DNA of 9,908 bases from Chloroflexota bacterium (lineage in GTDB: Bacteria > Chloroflexota > Anaerolineae > Aggregatilineales > Phototrophicaceae): NCBI GenBank assembly GCA_010092805.1, contig JAADYY010000600.1:1-9908 (forward strand). Direction: 5' to 3'. The notes under the pieces are model-generated. The model was not told the origin of the DNA. It did not search any database and saw only the letters and a list, made by a program, of their open reading frames with translations. Below, piece by piece: positions 1 through 7,255 of this stretch (positions are counted from its first letter, which is position 1; every line of letters begins with the position of its first letter). The position numbers were made by a program, and so were the translations under genes.

Positions 1-48
1 GAAACACATCGTCAGGCAAATTATGCCGCGCTCCCCGCCAGCCGATGC

Positions 49-99
49 GCCGGAAAAGTTAACGCCGGAAAAGTTAACGCCGGAAAAGTTAACGCCGGA
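49..99. repeat. Three tandem 15-bp repeats plus a partial fourth
   Basis: The unit GCCGGAAAAGTTAAC occurs three times without a mismatch (49-63, 64-78, 79-93), followed by a partial copy GCCGGA at 94-99. Each unit contains the palindrome GTTAAC. The 15-bp period keeps any reading frame open. One plus-strand frame runs from the window edge to a TAA at 155-157 and reads the repeat as EKLTP; another ends at 100-102 and reads it as AGKVN. The array could therefore be the 3' end of an upstream gene or a non-coding repeat ahead of the tetR promoter. No start codon or domain lies in view, so I do not call a gene. The EKLTP frame has the higher GC at third codon positions. Confidence 0.9.
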
Positions 100-130
100 T
101 GAAAGCGCTGTTTCCGTGCAGTTTAGGTAT

Positions 131-158
131 TTGACAGCACGGCTCATTATTTTATAAT
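131..158 (+). promoter_or_regulatory. Consensus sigma-70 promoter of the tetR-beta-oxidation operon
   Basis: A perfect -35 TTGACA (131-136) and a perfect -10 TATAAT (153-158) are separated by 16 bp. Transcription should start near 165, giving a leader of about 60 nt before the TTG start of the regulator gene. It is the only strong promoter seen before fadA ends, so it probably drives all five genes. Such a strong promoter normally needs a repressor, which fits the overlapping inverted repeat at 156-175. Confidence 0.85.
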
Positions 159-175
159 CTAATCATCGTTAGATT
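156..175. promoter_or_regulatory. Inverted repeat over the -10/+1 region, candidate TetR operator
   Basis: The arms AATCTAA (156-162) and TTAGATT (169-175) are perfect inverted repeats around a 6-nt spacer. The site overlaps the last bases of the -10 element and the expected transcription start, where a bound repressor would block RNA polymerase. TetR proteins bind such palindromes as dimers and often control their own operon, so the adjacent regulator is the natural candidate. The right arm is followed by C and six T residues (177-182), so as RNA it could also act as a weak, AT-rich terminator for an upstream gene. I saw no second copy in the window. Confidence 0.6.
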
Positions 176-213
176 CTTTTTTGTCAAGATTGCTAGGCGT
201 CATGTCGTTCACC

Positions 214-229
214 GAGGGTACCCGCGTTG
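214..229 (+). promoter_or_regulatory. Ribosome binding site that supports the TTG start of the regulator
   Basis: GAGGG at 214-218 lies 8 nt before TTG at 227-229. No in-frame ATG or GTG with similar spacing is present. The nearest ATG (202) is out of frame and opens only a 14-codon ORF ending at 246. The first residues after the TTG lead directly into the TetR DNA-binding domain at the usual distance. Confidence 0.7.
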
Positions 230-922
230 GCTCGCAAACCCGCTGATCAGTCCGTCAACCGCAGCGACATCATCCAGGCGGCTGCCGAAGTGCTCCAGCG
301 CAGCGGTTACGAAGCCGCCACCATGAAGGACATCGCCGCCGCGGTCAACCTGACAGCAGCCAGCCTCTACCACCACTTCAGAAACAAAGACTCGCTCCTA
401 CTGGCCGTGCTCGAAGTGGGGCTGGACTACATCATTCAGCAGGTCGAACCCATCGTCCACAACGACCAGCCCGTCGAGCGCAAACTGCGCGCCATGACGC
501 GCGAACACATCATCGGCCTGACGGAAAACACCGCCGTCGGGGCCGCGATGGTCTTCGAGATTCGCGCGCTGATGAACGTCAAAGCCCCGCCGCCCGGCGC
601 TCGCCCTGCCGAAAAAGCCGCTTACACCGAATTTATCGCCCGCCGTGACGCCTTCTTCGCCCGCCGTGATGAATTCGAGGATTTGTTCGTGCAGGTGATC
701 CGTGCGGGCGTCGATCAAGGGGTGCTGCGGCCCATCGACATAGATATTTTCGCCAAAACGCTGCTGGGCGCGCACAACTGGGTCGGCGTGTGGTATCGCC
801 CGGACGGTCGCCTGACCGGCGAGCAAATCGCCGATGCCATCGCCGATACACTGCTGCGCGGCGTCATGAATCAGCCGCCCGCCCCGCCCCCAGCATCCGC
901 TCATCGTGAAGCCCAATTGTGA
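227..922 (+). CDS. TetR-family regulator of the beta-oxidation operon
   Basis: A 231-residue TetR/AcrR-type repressor. Residues about 13-59 form the N-terminal three-helix DNA-binding domain; the helix-turn-helix lies near 32-51, with the recognition helix ending in the typical SLYHHF and then NKDSLL. The C-terminal part is all helical and carries AHNWVGVWYRPDG near 182-194, a pattern I associate with KstR2/FadR-like regulators of acyl-CoA metabolism. The tail after about 215 is rich in Pro and Ala and probably disordered. Translation starts at TTG with a good upstream GAGGG. The gene is first in the operon and 36 nt before an acyl-CoA dehydrogenase. By family knowledge it would repress the operon and be released by an acyl-CoA; the exact ligand cannot be read from the sequence. 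It probably binds the inverted repeat at 156-175. Confidence 0.92.
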   Translation: MARKPADQSVNRSDIIQAAAEVLQRSGYEAATMKDIAAAVNLTAASLYHHFRNKDSLLLAVLEVGLDYIIQQVEPIVHNDQPVERKLRAMTREHIIGLTENTAVGAAMVFEIRALMNVKAPPPGARPAEKAAYTEFIARRDAFFARRDEFEDLFVQVIRAGVDQGVLRPIDIDIFAKTLLGAHNWVGVWYRPDGRLTGEQIADAIADTLLRGVMNQPPAPPPASAHREAQL

Positions 923-958
923 ATTGCACCGCACATAGAGAGATTTCAGGAGCCAGAC

Positions 959-2056
959 ATGATTTCATTCACCCCCACTGAGGAACAACAGCAGCTCATC
1001 GACACGATCCGGCGCTTCGCCGCCAACGATGTCCAGCCCATCGCCCACGAAGCCGACGAAAACCAGCGCGTCCCCGCCAACATCATCACCACCGGCTGGG
1101 AAATCGGCCTGGTGCCAACCGCCATCCCGGAAGAATTGGGCGGCCTGGGCGAACTGAGCGCGGTCACGGGTGTGCTGGCCGCAGAAGAACTCGCCTACGG
1201 CGATCTGTCGGCGGCACTGCAGATCATGGCCCCGGCGCTGTTCGCCTACCCGATCATCCTCTTCGGCACGGCGGAGCAGCGCGAAAACCTGCTGCCAATG
1301 TTCTTGGAAGAGCGCCCGGCACACGCGACCGGCGCGCTGCTGGAGCCGGGTGTCTTCTTTGATCCGACAGATTTGAACGTGACCGCCACCGTTGAAGGGG
1401 ATCGCGTCAAGCTGAACGGCACGAAAGCGTATGTGCCGCTGGCGGCGACTGCCGATTGGGTGCTGGTTTACACGCGCAACGCCGAAACCAACAAGATCGA
1501 AGCCTATGTGATCCAGACCGATGTGCGTGGCGTGGAAATCGGTGGCCGCGAGCACCTGATGGGCATTCGCGCACTGCCGACGCATCAGGTGAACTTCAAC
1601 AACGCGGAAGTCGATCTGCCGTGCCGGTTGGGCGGTGCGGTTGGCATGGATTTCGACGTGATCCTGAACCGCAGCCGCGTCGCGCTGGCGGCAATGGCTG
1701 TTGGTGTGGCGCGCGCTTCGTTCGAATACGCCCGCGATTACGCGAAGGGCCGCGTGCAGTTCGGCGTGCCGATTGCCCAGAAGCAGGCGATTGCCTTCAT
1801 GCTGGCAGAGATGGCGATTGAGGTGGATGCCGCCCGCCTGATGGTGTGGGAAGCTGCCTGGAAACTCGATCAAGGCGAGGACGCCACCAAAGAATCTTAT
1901 TTGGCGAAGGAATACGCCGACAAAGCCGTCATGCAGGTGACGGACAGCGGCGTGCAAACCCTCGGTGGGTACGGCTTCATCCGTGAGTACCCGGCGGAAC
2001 GTTGGCTGCGCAACGGGCGCGGCTTCACGACCTTCGACGGCCTGGCGATGGTGTAA
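959..2056 (+). CDS. Acyl-CoA dehydrogenase, first of a pair, with altered catalytic position
   Basis: A 365-residue flavoprotein of the acyl-CoA dehydrogenase family, which oxidises acyl-CoA to trans-2-enoyl-CoA and passes electrons to electron-transfer flavoprotein. Residues about 5-118 are the N-terminal helical domain, 119-225 the middle beta domain and 228-360 the C-terminal helical domain. FAD-contact motifs are intact: RVQFG at 265-269 and QTLGGYGF at 333-340. The middle-domain signature is degenerate (GALLEP at 125-130, without the usual GAGSD). The usual C-terminal catalytic Glu appears as Asp360 in TTFDGLAMV, and the protein ends five residues later, somewhat short for the family. 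AGGAG (948-952) lies 6 nt before the ATG. It sits between tetR and a second dehydrogenase, so a heteromeric enzyme is plausible. The family is certain; substrate chain length is unknown. Confidence 0.95.
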   Translation: MISFTPTEEQQQLIDTIRRFAANDVQPIAHEADENQRVPANIITTGWEIGLVPTAIPEELGGLGELSAVTGVLAAEELAYGDLSAALQIMAPALFAYPIILFGTAEQRENLLPMFLEERPAHATGALLEPGVFFDPTDLNVTATVEGDRVKLNGTKAYVPLAATADWVLVYTRNAETNKIEAYVIQTDVRGVEIGGREHLMGIRALPTHQVNFNNAEVDLPCRLGGAVGMDFDVILNRSRVALAAMAVGVARASFEYARDYAKGRVQFGVPIAQKQAIAFMLAEMAIEVDAARLMVWEAAWKLDQGEDATKESYLAKEYADKAVMQVTDSGVQTLGGYGFIREYPAERWLRNGRGFTTFDGLAMV

Positions 2057-2156
2057 GCGCGCCAATCCAGCGCAGCACAAACCAGACATTCAAACGCACT
2101 AATGCATTGATCCAGTAGACAACCATTAGACAAGTAGAAATGAGGGTGTAGACCTT

Positions 2157-3419
2157 ATGGCAATCAACTTTGAAGTCCCCGATAACGTCCAGCAGCAAAT
2201 GGCGATGGTGCAGATGGTCGCCGAGCACGTTATGCGCCCCATCTCGCGCGACATCGATGAAAACGAACATGCACGCCCCTGGCCGTTCATCGAACAAATG
2301 TGGCCGTTCATGCGCGATATGCAGAAGCGCAACCTCGAAAAGCTGCTCAGCAATGGCGACAGCACGCCCAAGCGTGAAGGCCCCGGCGTCACCAACCTGC
2401 GCTTGATGATGATGGTCGAGATGCTGTCGTGGGGCGACGCCGGGATCTACCTGTGTCTGCCGGGCGGACAGTTGGGCGGCGCGGCGATTGAGGCCGTTGG
2501 CACACCGGAGCAGAAAAGCCGCTTCCTGAATCGCTTCGCCGAGGGCGACAAGCCGTCGTGGGGCGCGATGGCGATGACCGAACCGGGCGCTGGCTCCGAT
2601 ACCTCCGCGATTCAGGCGACCGCCGTCCGCGACGAAGCGACCGGCGAATGGATCCTCAACGGCGAGAAGATCTTCTGCACCAACGGCAAGCTCGCCCTCG
2701 ATGAATCGGACGGGTTGGTCGTCGTGTGGGCGTCAATCGACAAGGGCGCGGGCCGCGCCGGGATGCGCCCGTTCATCGTTGAGGCGGGCACGCCGGGCGT
2801 GAAGGTCACGAAAGTTGAGATCAAGCACGGCATCCGCGCCAGCGACACCGCCGCGATTGTGTTCGACAACGCGCGCATCCCCGCCGATAACATTCTGGGC
2901 AGCCCGGAAGTTGAGCAGCGCAACGGCGGCTCGAGCAAGGGCTTCAAGGGCGCAATGGCGACCTTCGACGCGACCCGCCCGCTGGTGGCCGCCAGCGCGC
3001 TCGGTATTGGGCGGGCATCGCTGGAATTCCTCAAGGACAAGCTGGCCGAAAACGGCGTCGAAATCCCGTATGGGCGGTCGTACCACAAGCTGACCGCCAT
3101 CCAGCGCGACGTGATCGACATGGAGATGAATCTGCGGGCCGCGTACCTGCTGACGCTGCGCGCCATTTCGATGCTGGATCACAAAGAGCAGAACAGCCTG
3201 GAAGCGTCAATGGCGAAGGCGAAAGCGGGCAAGGTCGTCACGCAGATCGGCCAGCGCACCGTCGAACTGCTCGGCCCGGCGGGTTACAGCCGCGAACATC
3301 TGGCGGAAAAGTGGATGCGCGACAGCAAGATCAACGACATTTACGAGGGCACCGGCCAGATCAACACGCTGATCGTGGCGCGGCGCATCCTCGGCTACAG
3401 CAGCAGCGAGCTGCGCTAA
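2157..3419 (+). CDS. Acyl-CoA dehydrogenase, second of a pair, with canonical catalytic Glu
   Basis: A 420-residue acyl-CoA dehydrogenase. The middle-domain signature is canonical (MAMTEPGAGSD at 138-148), and the C-terminus has the classic IYEGTGQI with the presumed catalytic base at Glu397. Two FAD-contact elements are altered. The place of the usual RxQFG reads YGRSYHKLTAIQ (about 305-316), and the place of QxxGGxGF reads ELLGPAGY (370-377). These are the elements that the preceding dehydrogenase keeps. An inserted loop near 250-262 precedes the C-terminal domain. GAGGG (2142-2146) lies 10 nt before the ATG. A 100-nt gap separates it from the previous gene, and I see no promoter there. It catalyses, alone or with its neighbour, the first step of beta-oxidation. 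Its substrate cannot be told from the sequence. Confidence 0.95.
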   Translation: MAINFEVPDNVQQQMAMVQMVAEHVMRPISRDIDENEHARPWPFIEQMWPFMRDMQKRNLEKLLSNGDSTPKREGPGVTNLRLMMMVEMLSWGDAGIYLCLPGGQLGGAAIEAVGTPEQKSRFLNRFAEGDKPSWGAMAMTEPGAGSDTSAIQATAVRDEATGEWILNGEKIFCTNGKLALDESDGLVVVWASIDKGAGRAGMRPFIVEAGTPGVKVTKVEIKHGIRASDTAAIVFDNARIPADNILGSPEVEQRNGGSSKGFKGAMATFDATRPLVAASALGIGRASLEFLKDKLAENGVEIPYGRSYHKLTAIQRDVIDMEMNLRAAYLLTLRAISMLDHKEQNSLEASMAKAKAGKVVTQIGQRTVELLGPAGYSREHLAEKWMRDSKINDIYEGTGQINTLIVARRILGYSSSELR

Positions 3420-3433
3420 AACAAAGTTTGCAC

Positions 3434-3470
3434 AGCGCTCGCCTGAGTCCGGTCGATTCGGGCGAGTGCT
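3434..3470 (+). other. Long intergenic stem-loop between the second dehydrogenase and fadN
   Basis: Positions 3434-3449 pair with 3455-3470 to give a 16-bp stem with a 5-nt loop (CGGTC). Thirteen pairs are Watson-Crick and three are G-U wobbles in the plus-strand RNA. On the minus strand those three become A-C mismatches, so the fold belongs to the operon transcript. It starts 15 nt after the dehydrogenase stop codon. No T-run follows, so it is not a standard intrinsic terminator. It could protect the upstream message from 3' exonucleases, mark a processing site or cause partial termination. Confidence 0.65.
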
Positions 3471-3528
3471 CGCCAAGTTAACGCAACGTCGTGCAATTGA
3501 ACTCTTTTTGCATTATTGAGGAGAACTG

Positions 3529-5928
3529 ATGCCTTACAACATTCGGAAAGCCGCCGTGATCGGGTCGGGCACGATGGGCGGCGGGATCGCGGCGCTGTTG
3601 GCCGGGGTCGGCGTCGAAACGGTGCTGCTGGACATCCCCGCGCGCGATACCCAGCCCGGCGACCCAGCCGCCAAGCGCAACGCCGTCGTCGCCGACGGCA
3701 TGAAGCGGATGCAGAAATCGCGCCCGGCGCAGTTGTTCAGCACCGCTGATCTCAACCTGATCCACACCGGCAACCTGGACGATCATCTGGAGCTGGTCGC
3801 CGACGCCGACTGGATCATCGAAGTCGTGGTCGAGCGGCTGGACATCAAGCAGAACCTGATGGCGAAGCTGGCCGAGATCATCCAGCCGCAGACGATTGTC
3901 TCGACGAACACCTCGGGGCTGCCCATCCACGACATCGCCGCAAATCTGGGCGACGATTTCAAACGCCGCTTCCTGGGGACACACTTCTTCAACCCGCCGC
4001 GCTACCTGCGGCTGCTGGAGATCATCCCGCATTCGCAAACCGATCCCGAAATCGTCGATTACCTGATGCAGTACGCCACCGAACGGCTCGGCAAAGGCGT
4101 GGTGATCTGCAAGGACAAGCCGAACTTCATCGGCAACCGCTTCATGACCATGTCTGGGATGCAGACGATCAACGAAGCCATCGACCGCAGCCTGACCGTC
4201 GAAGAAGTCGATTCGCTGACTGGCCCGCTGATCGGTCGCCCGAAGACGGCCACCTTCCGCCTGAACGATCTCGTCGGGATCGATGTGGCGGTGCATGTGG
4301 CGCGCAACCTCTACCCTGCCATCCCTGAAGATCCGGCGCGGACGGTGCTCGAACACGCGCAGACCACCGCCCTGTTCGACAAGCTGCTGGCGAATGAGTG
4401 GCTGGGCAACAAGAGCAATCAGGGCTTCTACAAGCAGGTGAAAGGCGCGGACGGCAGCAAGGAATTCTGGTCGCTGAACCTGAGCACGCTCGACTATGAA
4501 GCGCCCTCCAAGCCACGCTTTGACAGCGTCGGCAAGCATCGCAAAGTCGAAGACACGGGCGAACGCCTACGCCTGCTGCTCAACGAGGATGACAAGGCGG
4601 CGCAGTTCCTGTGGCACCATCACGCCTTCTACCTCGCCTACGCTTCGCACCGCGTGCCAGAGATCACCGAGACGATTGTCAACGTTGACAACGCCCAGAA
4701 GTGGGGCTTCGGCCACGAACTCGGCCCGTTCGAGATCTGGGATGCGCTCGGCGTCGCTGAAACCATCGAACCGTTCGAGGCGGCGGGCTACCCGGTCGCC
4801 GACTGGGTCAAGCAGATGGTCGCCGCCGGGCACGCGGCGTTCTATCAGCGCGACGCCAACGGCCAGGTGAGCGGATTCTACAGCCCGCAGGACGCTGCGT
4901 ATCTGCCGCTGGCGAAGGATTCGCGCGCATACAGCGTCAATGTATTGCGCGGCACGGGCAATGAGGTCGCCCGCAACGCCGGGGCCAGTATCCTCGATAT
5001 GGGCGACGGGGTCGCGCTGCTGGAATTCCACAGCCAGGCCAACGCCATCGACACCGATGTGCTGGCGATGACTCAGCAGGCGCTGGAACGGCTCGACGCC
5101 GACTTCGATGCGCTGGTGATCGGCAACGACGGCGAACGTTTCTGCGTGGGTGCCAACCTGTTCCAGATGATGATGGCCGTGCAGTCCGATCAAATCGATC
5201 AGCTTGAAGCGATGATCAAGAATGGGCAGGATGTCACGCAGATGCTGCGCTATGCGTCCAAACCGGTCGTGACCGCCCCGCATAACATGGCGCTGGGCGG
5301 CGGCGCGGAGTTCGTGATGTCTGGCGCGCGCAGCGTCGTCCACACCGAACTCTATATCGGGCTGGTCGAAGTCGGTGTCGGCTTGCTGCCGGCGTGGGGC
5401 GGCTGTAAAGAACTGCTGCGCCGCGTGATCAACCCGGTGATGGAATCATCGCCCAACGGTGACGCGCTGCCGCACCTGCAAAAGATCTTCGAGCAGATCG
5501 CGCTGGCGAAGGTCAGCGAGAGCGCCAAGCAAGCCCGCGAGATGGGCTTCCTGACGGCCTGCGACCGCATCGTGATGAACCGCGAGCATCTGCTGGGCGA
5601 GGCGAAACGCGAAGCGCTGCATCTGGCCGATGGCTACGTCCCGGCGCGCGCGGGCAAAGTGTGGGCGGCGGGCCGCGATGCCTATGCCGCGATGCTCCTG
5701 GGGATTGAGGGCTTCCGCGAGGGCAAATATGCCACCGAACACGATGCCGTGATCACGCGCAAGGTCGCGTATGTGCTCAGCGGCGGCGCGATCTCTGAGC
5801 CGGGCTGGGTCGATGAGCAGGTGATCCTTGACTTGGAACGCGAAGCCTTCATGAGCCTGGTACGCGAGCCGAAGACGATGGAGCGCATCGGTCACATGCT
5901 CCAGACCAACAAGCCGCTGCGCAACTGA
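3529..5928 (+). CDS. fadN: FadN-like 3-hydroxyacyl-CoA dehydrogenase / enoyl-CoA hydratase
   Basis: A 799-residue two-function enzyme for hydration of trans-2-enoyl-CoA and NAD-dependent oxidation of 3-hydroxyacyl-CoA. The domain order is dehydrogenase first, hydratase last. This matches Bacillus-type FadN (about 790 residues) rather than E. coli FadB, which has the hydratase first. Residues 8-190 form the NAD-binding domain with the Rossmann loop GSGTMGGG (12-19). The presumed catalytic set is Ser129, His152 (in THFFNP), Glu164 and Asn203. Dehydrogenase C-terminal domains follow to about 440. The crotonase domain covers about 485-690: GERFCVGANL (535-544) and ALGGGAEF (588-595) form the oxyanion hole, and Glu594 and Glu614 align with the two catalytic glutamates. 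The last 110 residues are helical. GAGGAG (3518-3523) lies 5 nt before the ATG. Its product goes to the thiolase encoded 39 nt downstream, and the two may form a complex. Confidence 0.95.
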   Translation: MPYNIRKAAVIGSGTMGGGIAALLAGVGVETVLLDIPARDTQPGDPAAKRNAVVADGMKRMQKSRPAQLFSTADLNLIHTGNLDDHLELVADADWIIEVVVERLDIKQNLMAKLAEIIQPQTIVSTNTSGLPIHDIAANLGDDFKRRFLGTHFFNPPRYLRLLEIIPHSQTDPEIVDYLMQYATERLGKGVVICKDKPNFIGNRFMTMSGMQTINEAIDRSLTVEEVDSLTGPLIGRPKTATFRLNDLVGIDVAVHVARNLYPAIPEDPARTVLEHAQTTALFDKLLANEWLGNKSNQGFYKQVKGADGSKEFWSLNLSTLDYEAPSKPRFDSVGKHRKVEDTGERLRLLLNEDDKAAQFLWHHHAFYLAYASHRVPEITETIVNVDNAQKWGFGHELGPFEIWDALGVAETIEPFEAAGYPVADWVKQMVAAGHAAFYQRDANGQVSGFYSPQDAAYLPLAKDSRAYSVNVLRGTGNEVARNAGASILDMGDGVALLEFHSQANAIDTDVLAMTQQALERLDADFDALVIGNDGERFCVGANLFQMMMAVQSDQIDQLEAMIKNGQDVTQMLRYASKPVVTAPHNMALGGGAEFVMSGARSVVHTELYIGLVEVGVGLLPAWGGCKELLRRVINPVMESSPNGDALPHLQKIFEQIALAKVSESAKQAREMGFLTACDRIVMNREHLLGEAKREALHLADGYVPARAGKVWAAGRDAYAAMLLGIEGFREGKYATEHDAVITRKVAYVLSGGAISEPGWVDEQVILDLEREAFMSLVREPKTMERIGHMLQTNKPLRN

Positions 5929-5967
5929 TCGACCGGAAATATAGCTTAAAGATAGGGATAAAACGAT

Positions 5968-7152
5968 ATGCGTGAAGCAGTGATTGTGGCCGCCGCGCGC
6001 ACGGCGGTCGGGAAGAGCAAGCGCGGGGTGACGCGCAGCACCCGTTCGGATGACATGGCCGCCACCGTGATTCAGGATGTGCTGCGCCAAACCGATGGCA
6101 AGCTGGACCCGGCGCAAGTTGATGACGTGATCATCGGCTGCGCGATGCCCGAAAGCGCCCAGGGCCTCAACTTCGCCCGCGTGATCGCGCTGCGGGCCGG
6201 GCTGCCCGTCGAAGTGCCAGGCCAGACGGTCAACCGTTTCTGCTCCAGCGGCCTGCAAACGATTGCGATGGCCGCCGAACGGATTATCGCCAACGGCGCA
6301 GACATCATCATCGCGGGCGGCGCAGAAACGATGTCGCTGGTGCCGATGACCGGGTTCCGCATCAGCCCGAACCCGTACATGGCCGAAAACGAGCCGGAAG
6401 TCTACATGAGCATGGGCCTGACGGCGGAGCGCGTGGCGGACGAATACAACGTCACCCGTGAGGACATGGACGAATTCGCCTATCACAGCCATCGGAAAGC
6501 CGCCATCGCCACCGATACTGGGATCTTCAAAGAGGAGATCGTGCCGTTCGAGATCGAAGAGACCTTCATCGACGAGGACGGGCGTCCCAAGACGGTCACC
6601 ACAACCATTGATGCCGATGAGCATCTGCGCCGCGAGACGACGGTTGAGGCGCTGGCGAAACTGCGCCCCGTCTTTCAGGACGGCGGGCGCGTGACGGCGG
6701 GCAATTCCAGCCCGCTGAGCGATGGGGCCGCCGCCGTAATCGTCATGGAAGCGAGCAAGGCCGCCGAACTCGGCCTGACGCCGATTGCGCGTTTCGTCGG
6801 CTTCAACGTGGCGGGGGTGCGCCCGGAAGTCATGGGCATCGGCCCGATTGCGGCGGTGCCGCGTCTGCTCCAGCGGACGGGCGTCAAGCAGGATGACATC
6901 GGCGTGGTGGAGCTGAACGAAGCGTTCGCGGCGCAGTCGCTGGCCGTGATCCGCCATTTGGAACTCAACCCGGAGATCGTCAACATCAACGGCGGCGCAA
7001 TCGCCCTCGGCCATCCGCTCGGCTGCACCGGATCGAAGCTGACGGTGCAGGCGCTCAACGAGATGAAGCGCCGCAGCAGCCGCTACGCCATGGTCACCAT
7101 GTGCATTGGCGGCGGGATGGGCGCGGCGGGCCTGTTCGAAAACCTCAACTAA
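5968..7152 (+). CDS. fadA: Acetyl-CoA acyltransferase (3-ketoacyl-CoA thiolase)
   Basis: A 394-residue thiolase, the usual family length, which cleaves 3-ketoacyl-CoA with CoA to release acetyl-CoA and a shortened acyl-CoA. The nucleophilic Cys92 sits in NRFCSSGLQ. His349 is in GGAIALGHPLGCTG, and the second active-site Cys379 is in CIGGGMGAAG. NEAF, also conserved in thiolases, lies just before the histidine motif. The spacer upstream contains AGGG (5954-5957), 10 nt before the ATG, a modest ribosome site. It follows fadN by 39 nt with no promoter between, as in the FadN-FadA pairs of Gram-positive bacteria, and closes the beta-oxidation spiral. All catalytic residues are present. A biosynthetic acetoacetyl-CoA thiolase is possible from sequence alone, but context favours degradation. 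Confidence 0.95.
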   Translation: MREAVIVAAARTAVGKSKRGVTRSTRSDDMAATVIQDVLRQTDGKLDPAQVDDVIIGCAMPESAQGLNFARVIALRAGLPVEVPGQTVNRFCSSGLQTIAMAAERIIANGADIIIAGGAETMSLVPMTGFRISPNPYMAENEPEVYMSMGLTAERVADEYNVTREDMDEFAYHSHRKAAIATDTGIFKEEIVPFEIEETFIDEDGRPKTVTTTIDADEHLRRETTVEALAKLRPVFQDGGRVTAGNSSPLSDGAAAVIVMEASKAAELGLTPIARFVGFNVAGVRPEVMGIGPIAAVPRLLQRTGVKQDDIGVVELNEAFAAQSLAVIRHLELNPEIVNINGGAIALGHPLGCTGSKLTVQALNEMKRRSSRYAMVTMCIGGGMGAAGLFENLN

Positions 7153-7178
7153 CGCACAACTTAACGATTTGATCGTTC

Positions 7179-7205
7179 AGCGGACGGGTACGAAGCCCGT
7201 CCGCT
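7179..7205 (+). terminator. GC-rich hairpin after fadA, probable operon terminator
   Basis: AGCGGACGGG (7179-7188) and CCCGTCCGCT (7196-7205) form a perfect 10-bp stem with a 7-nt loop, 26 nt after the fadA stop codon. Only TTGATT follows, so the U-run is poor. A smaller perfect hairpin, AACGAT-TTG-ATCGTT (7163-7177), lies just before it. The position between the operon and a new -10 element supports a terminator role. Confidence 0.6.
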
Positions 7206-7249
7206 TGATTCGTGCCGCTGCACATCTGCCCGCCGCTGCGCTGGCGCGG

Positions 7250-7255
7250 TATAAT
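7250..7255 (+). promoter_or_regulatory. Perfect -10 element before the cyclotransferase gene
   Basis: TATAAT at 7250-7255 lies 39 nt before the chosen ATG at 7295, which would give a leader of about 30 nt. No good -35 is seen at 16-18 bp (the bases around 7227-7232 are GC-rich). The hexamer stands out in an otherwise GC-rich stretch after the fadA hairpin. I infer a promoter for the cyclotransferase and coaX. Confidence 0.5.

Noticed and set aside
159..187. Divergent minus-strand promoter from TTGACA at 187-182
   Set aside because: The -35 hexamer is perfect, but no TATAAT-like sequence is found at 16-18 bp spacing; the bases there read GATTAG or TGATTA.
191..199. TGCTAGGCG shared with the tRNA terminator at 9076-9084
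   Set aside because: A single 9-mer match in a 10-kb window is compatible with chance, and the copy at 191 is not part of a hairpin.
202..246. 14-codon ATG ORF overlapping the tetR start, possible leader peptide
   Set aside because: It has only a weak AGG before it and no attenuator-like codon run or alternative stem-loops, and it overlaps the better supported TTG start.
965..2089. 374-codon open frame on the minus strand opposite the first dehydrogenase
   Set aside because: It mirrors the codons of a clear acyl-CoA dehydrogenase, with His/Arg/Gln-rich low-complexity translation and no motif. The same applies to the minus-strand frames at 3478-4539 and 7271-8260.
2057..2156. Second promoter in the 100-nt gap between the two dehydrogenases
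   Set aside because: TTGATC at 2107-2112 has no -10 at a suitable distance, and no stem-loop is present. The gap looks like plain intra-operon spacer.
5446..7014. 522-codon open frame on the minus strand opposite fadN/fadA
   Set aside because: It is antisense to two enzymes with intact catalytic motifs. Its composition (rich in Arg, His, Ala, Gly) is typical of the mirror frame of high-GC genes, and it shows no recognisable domain.
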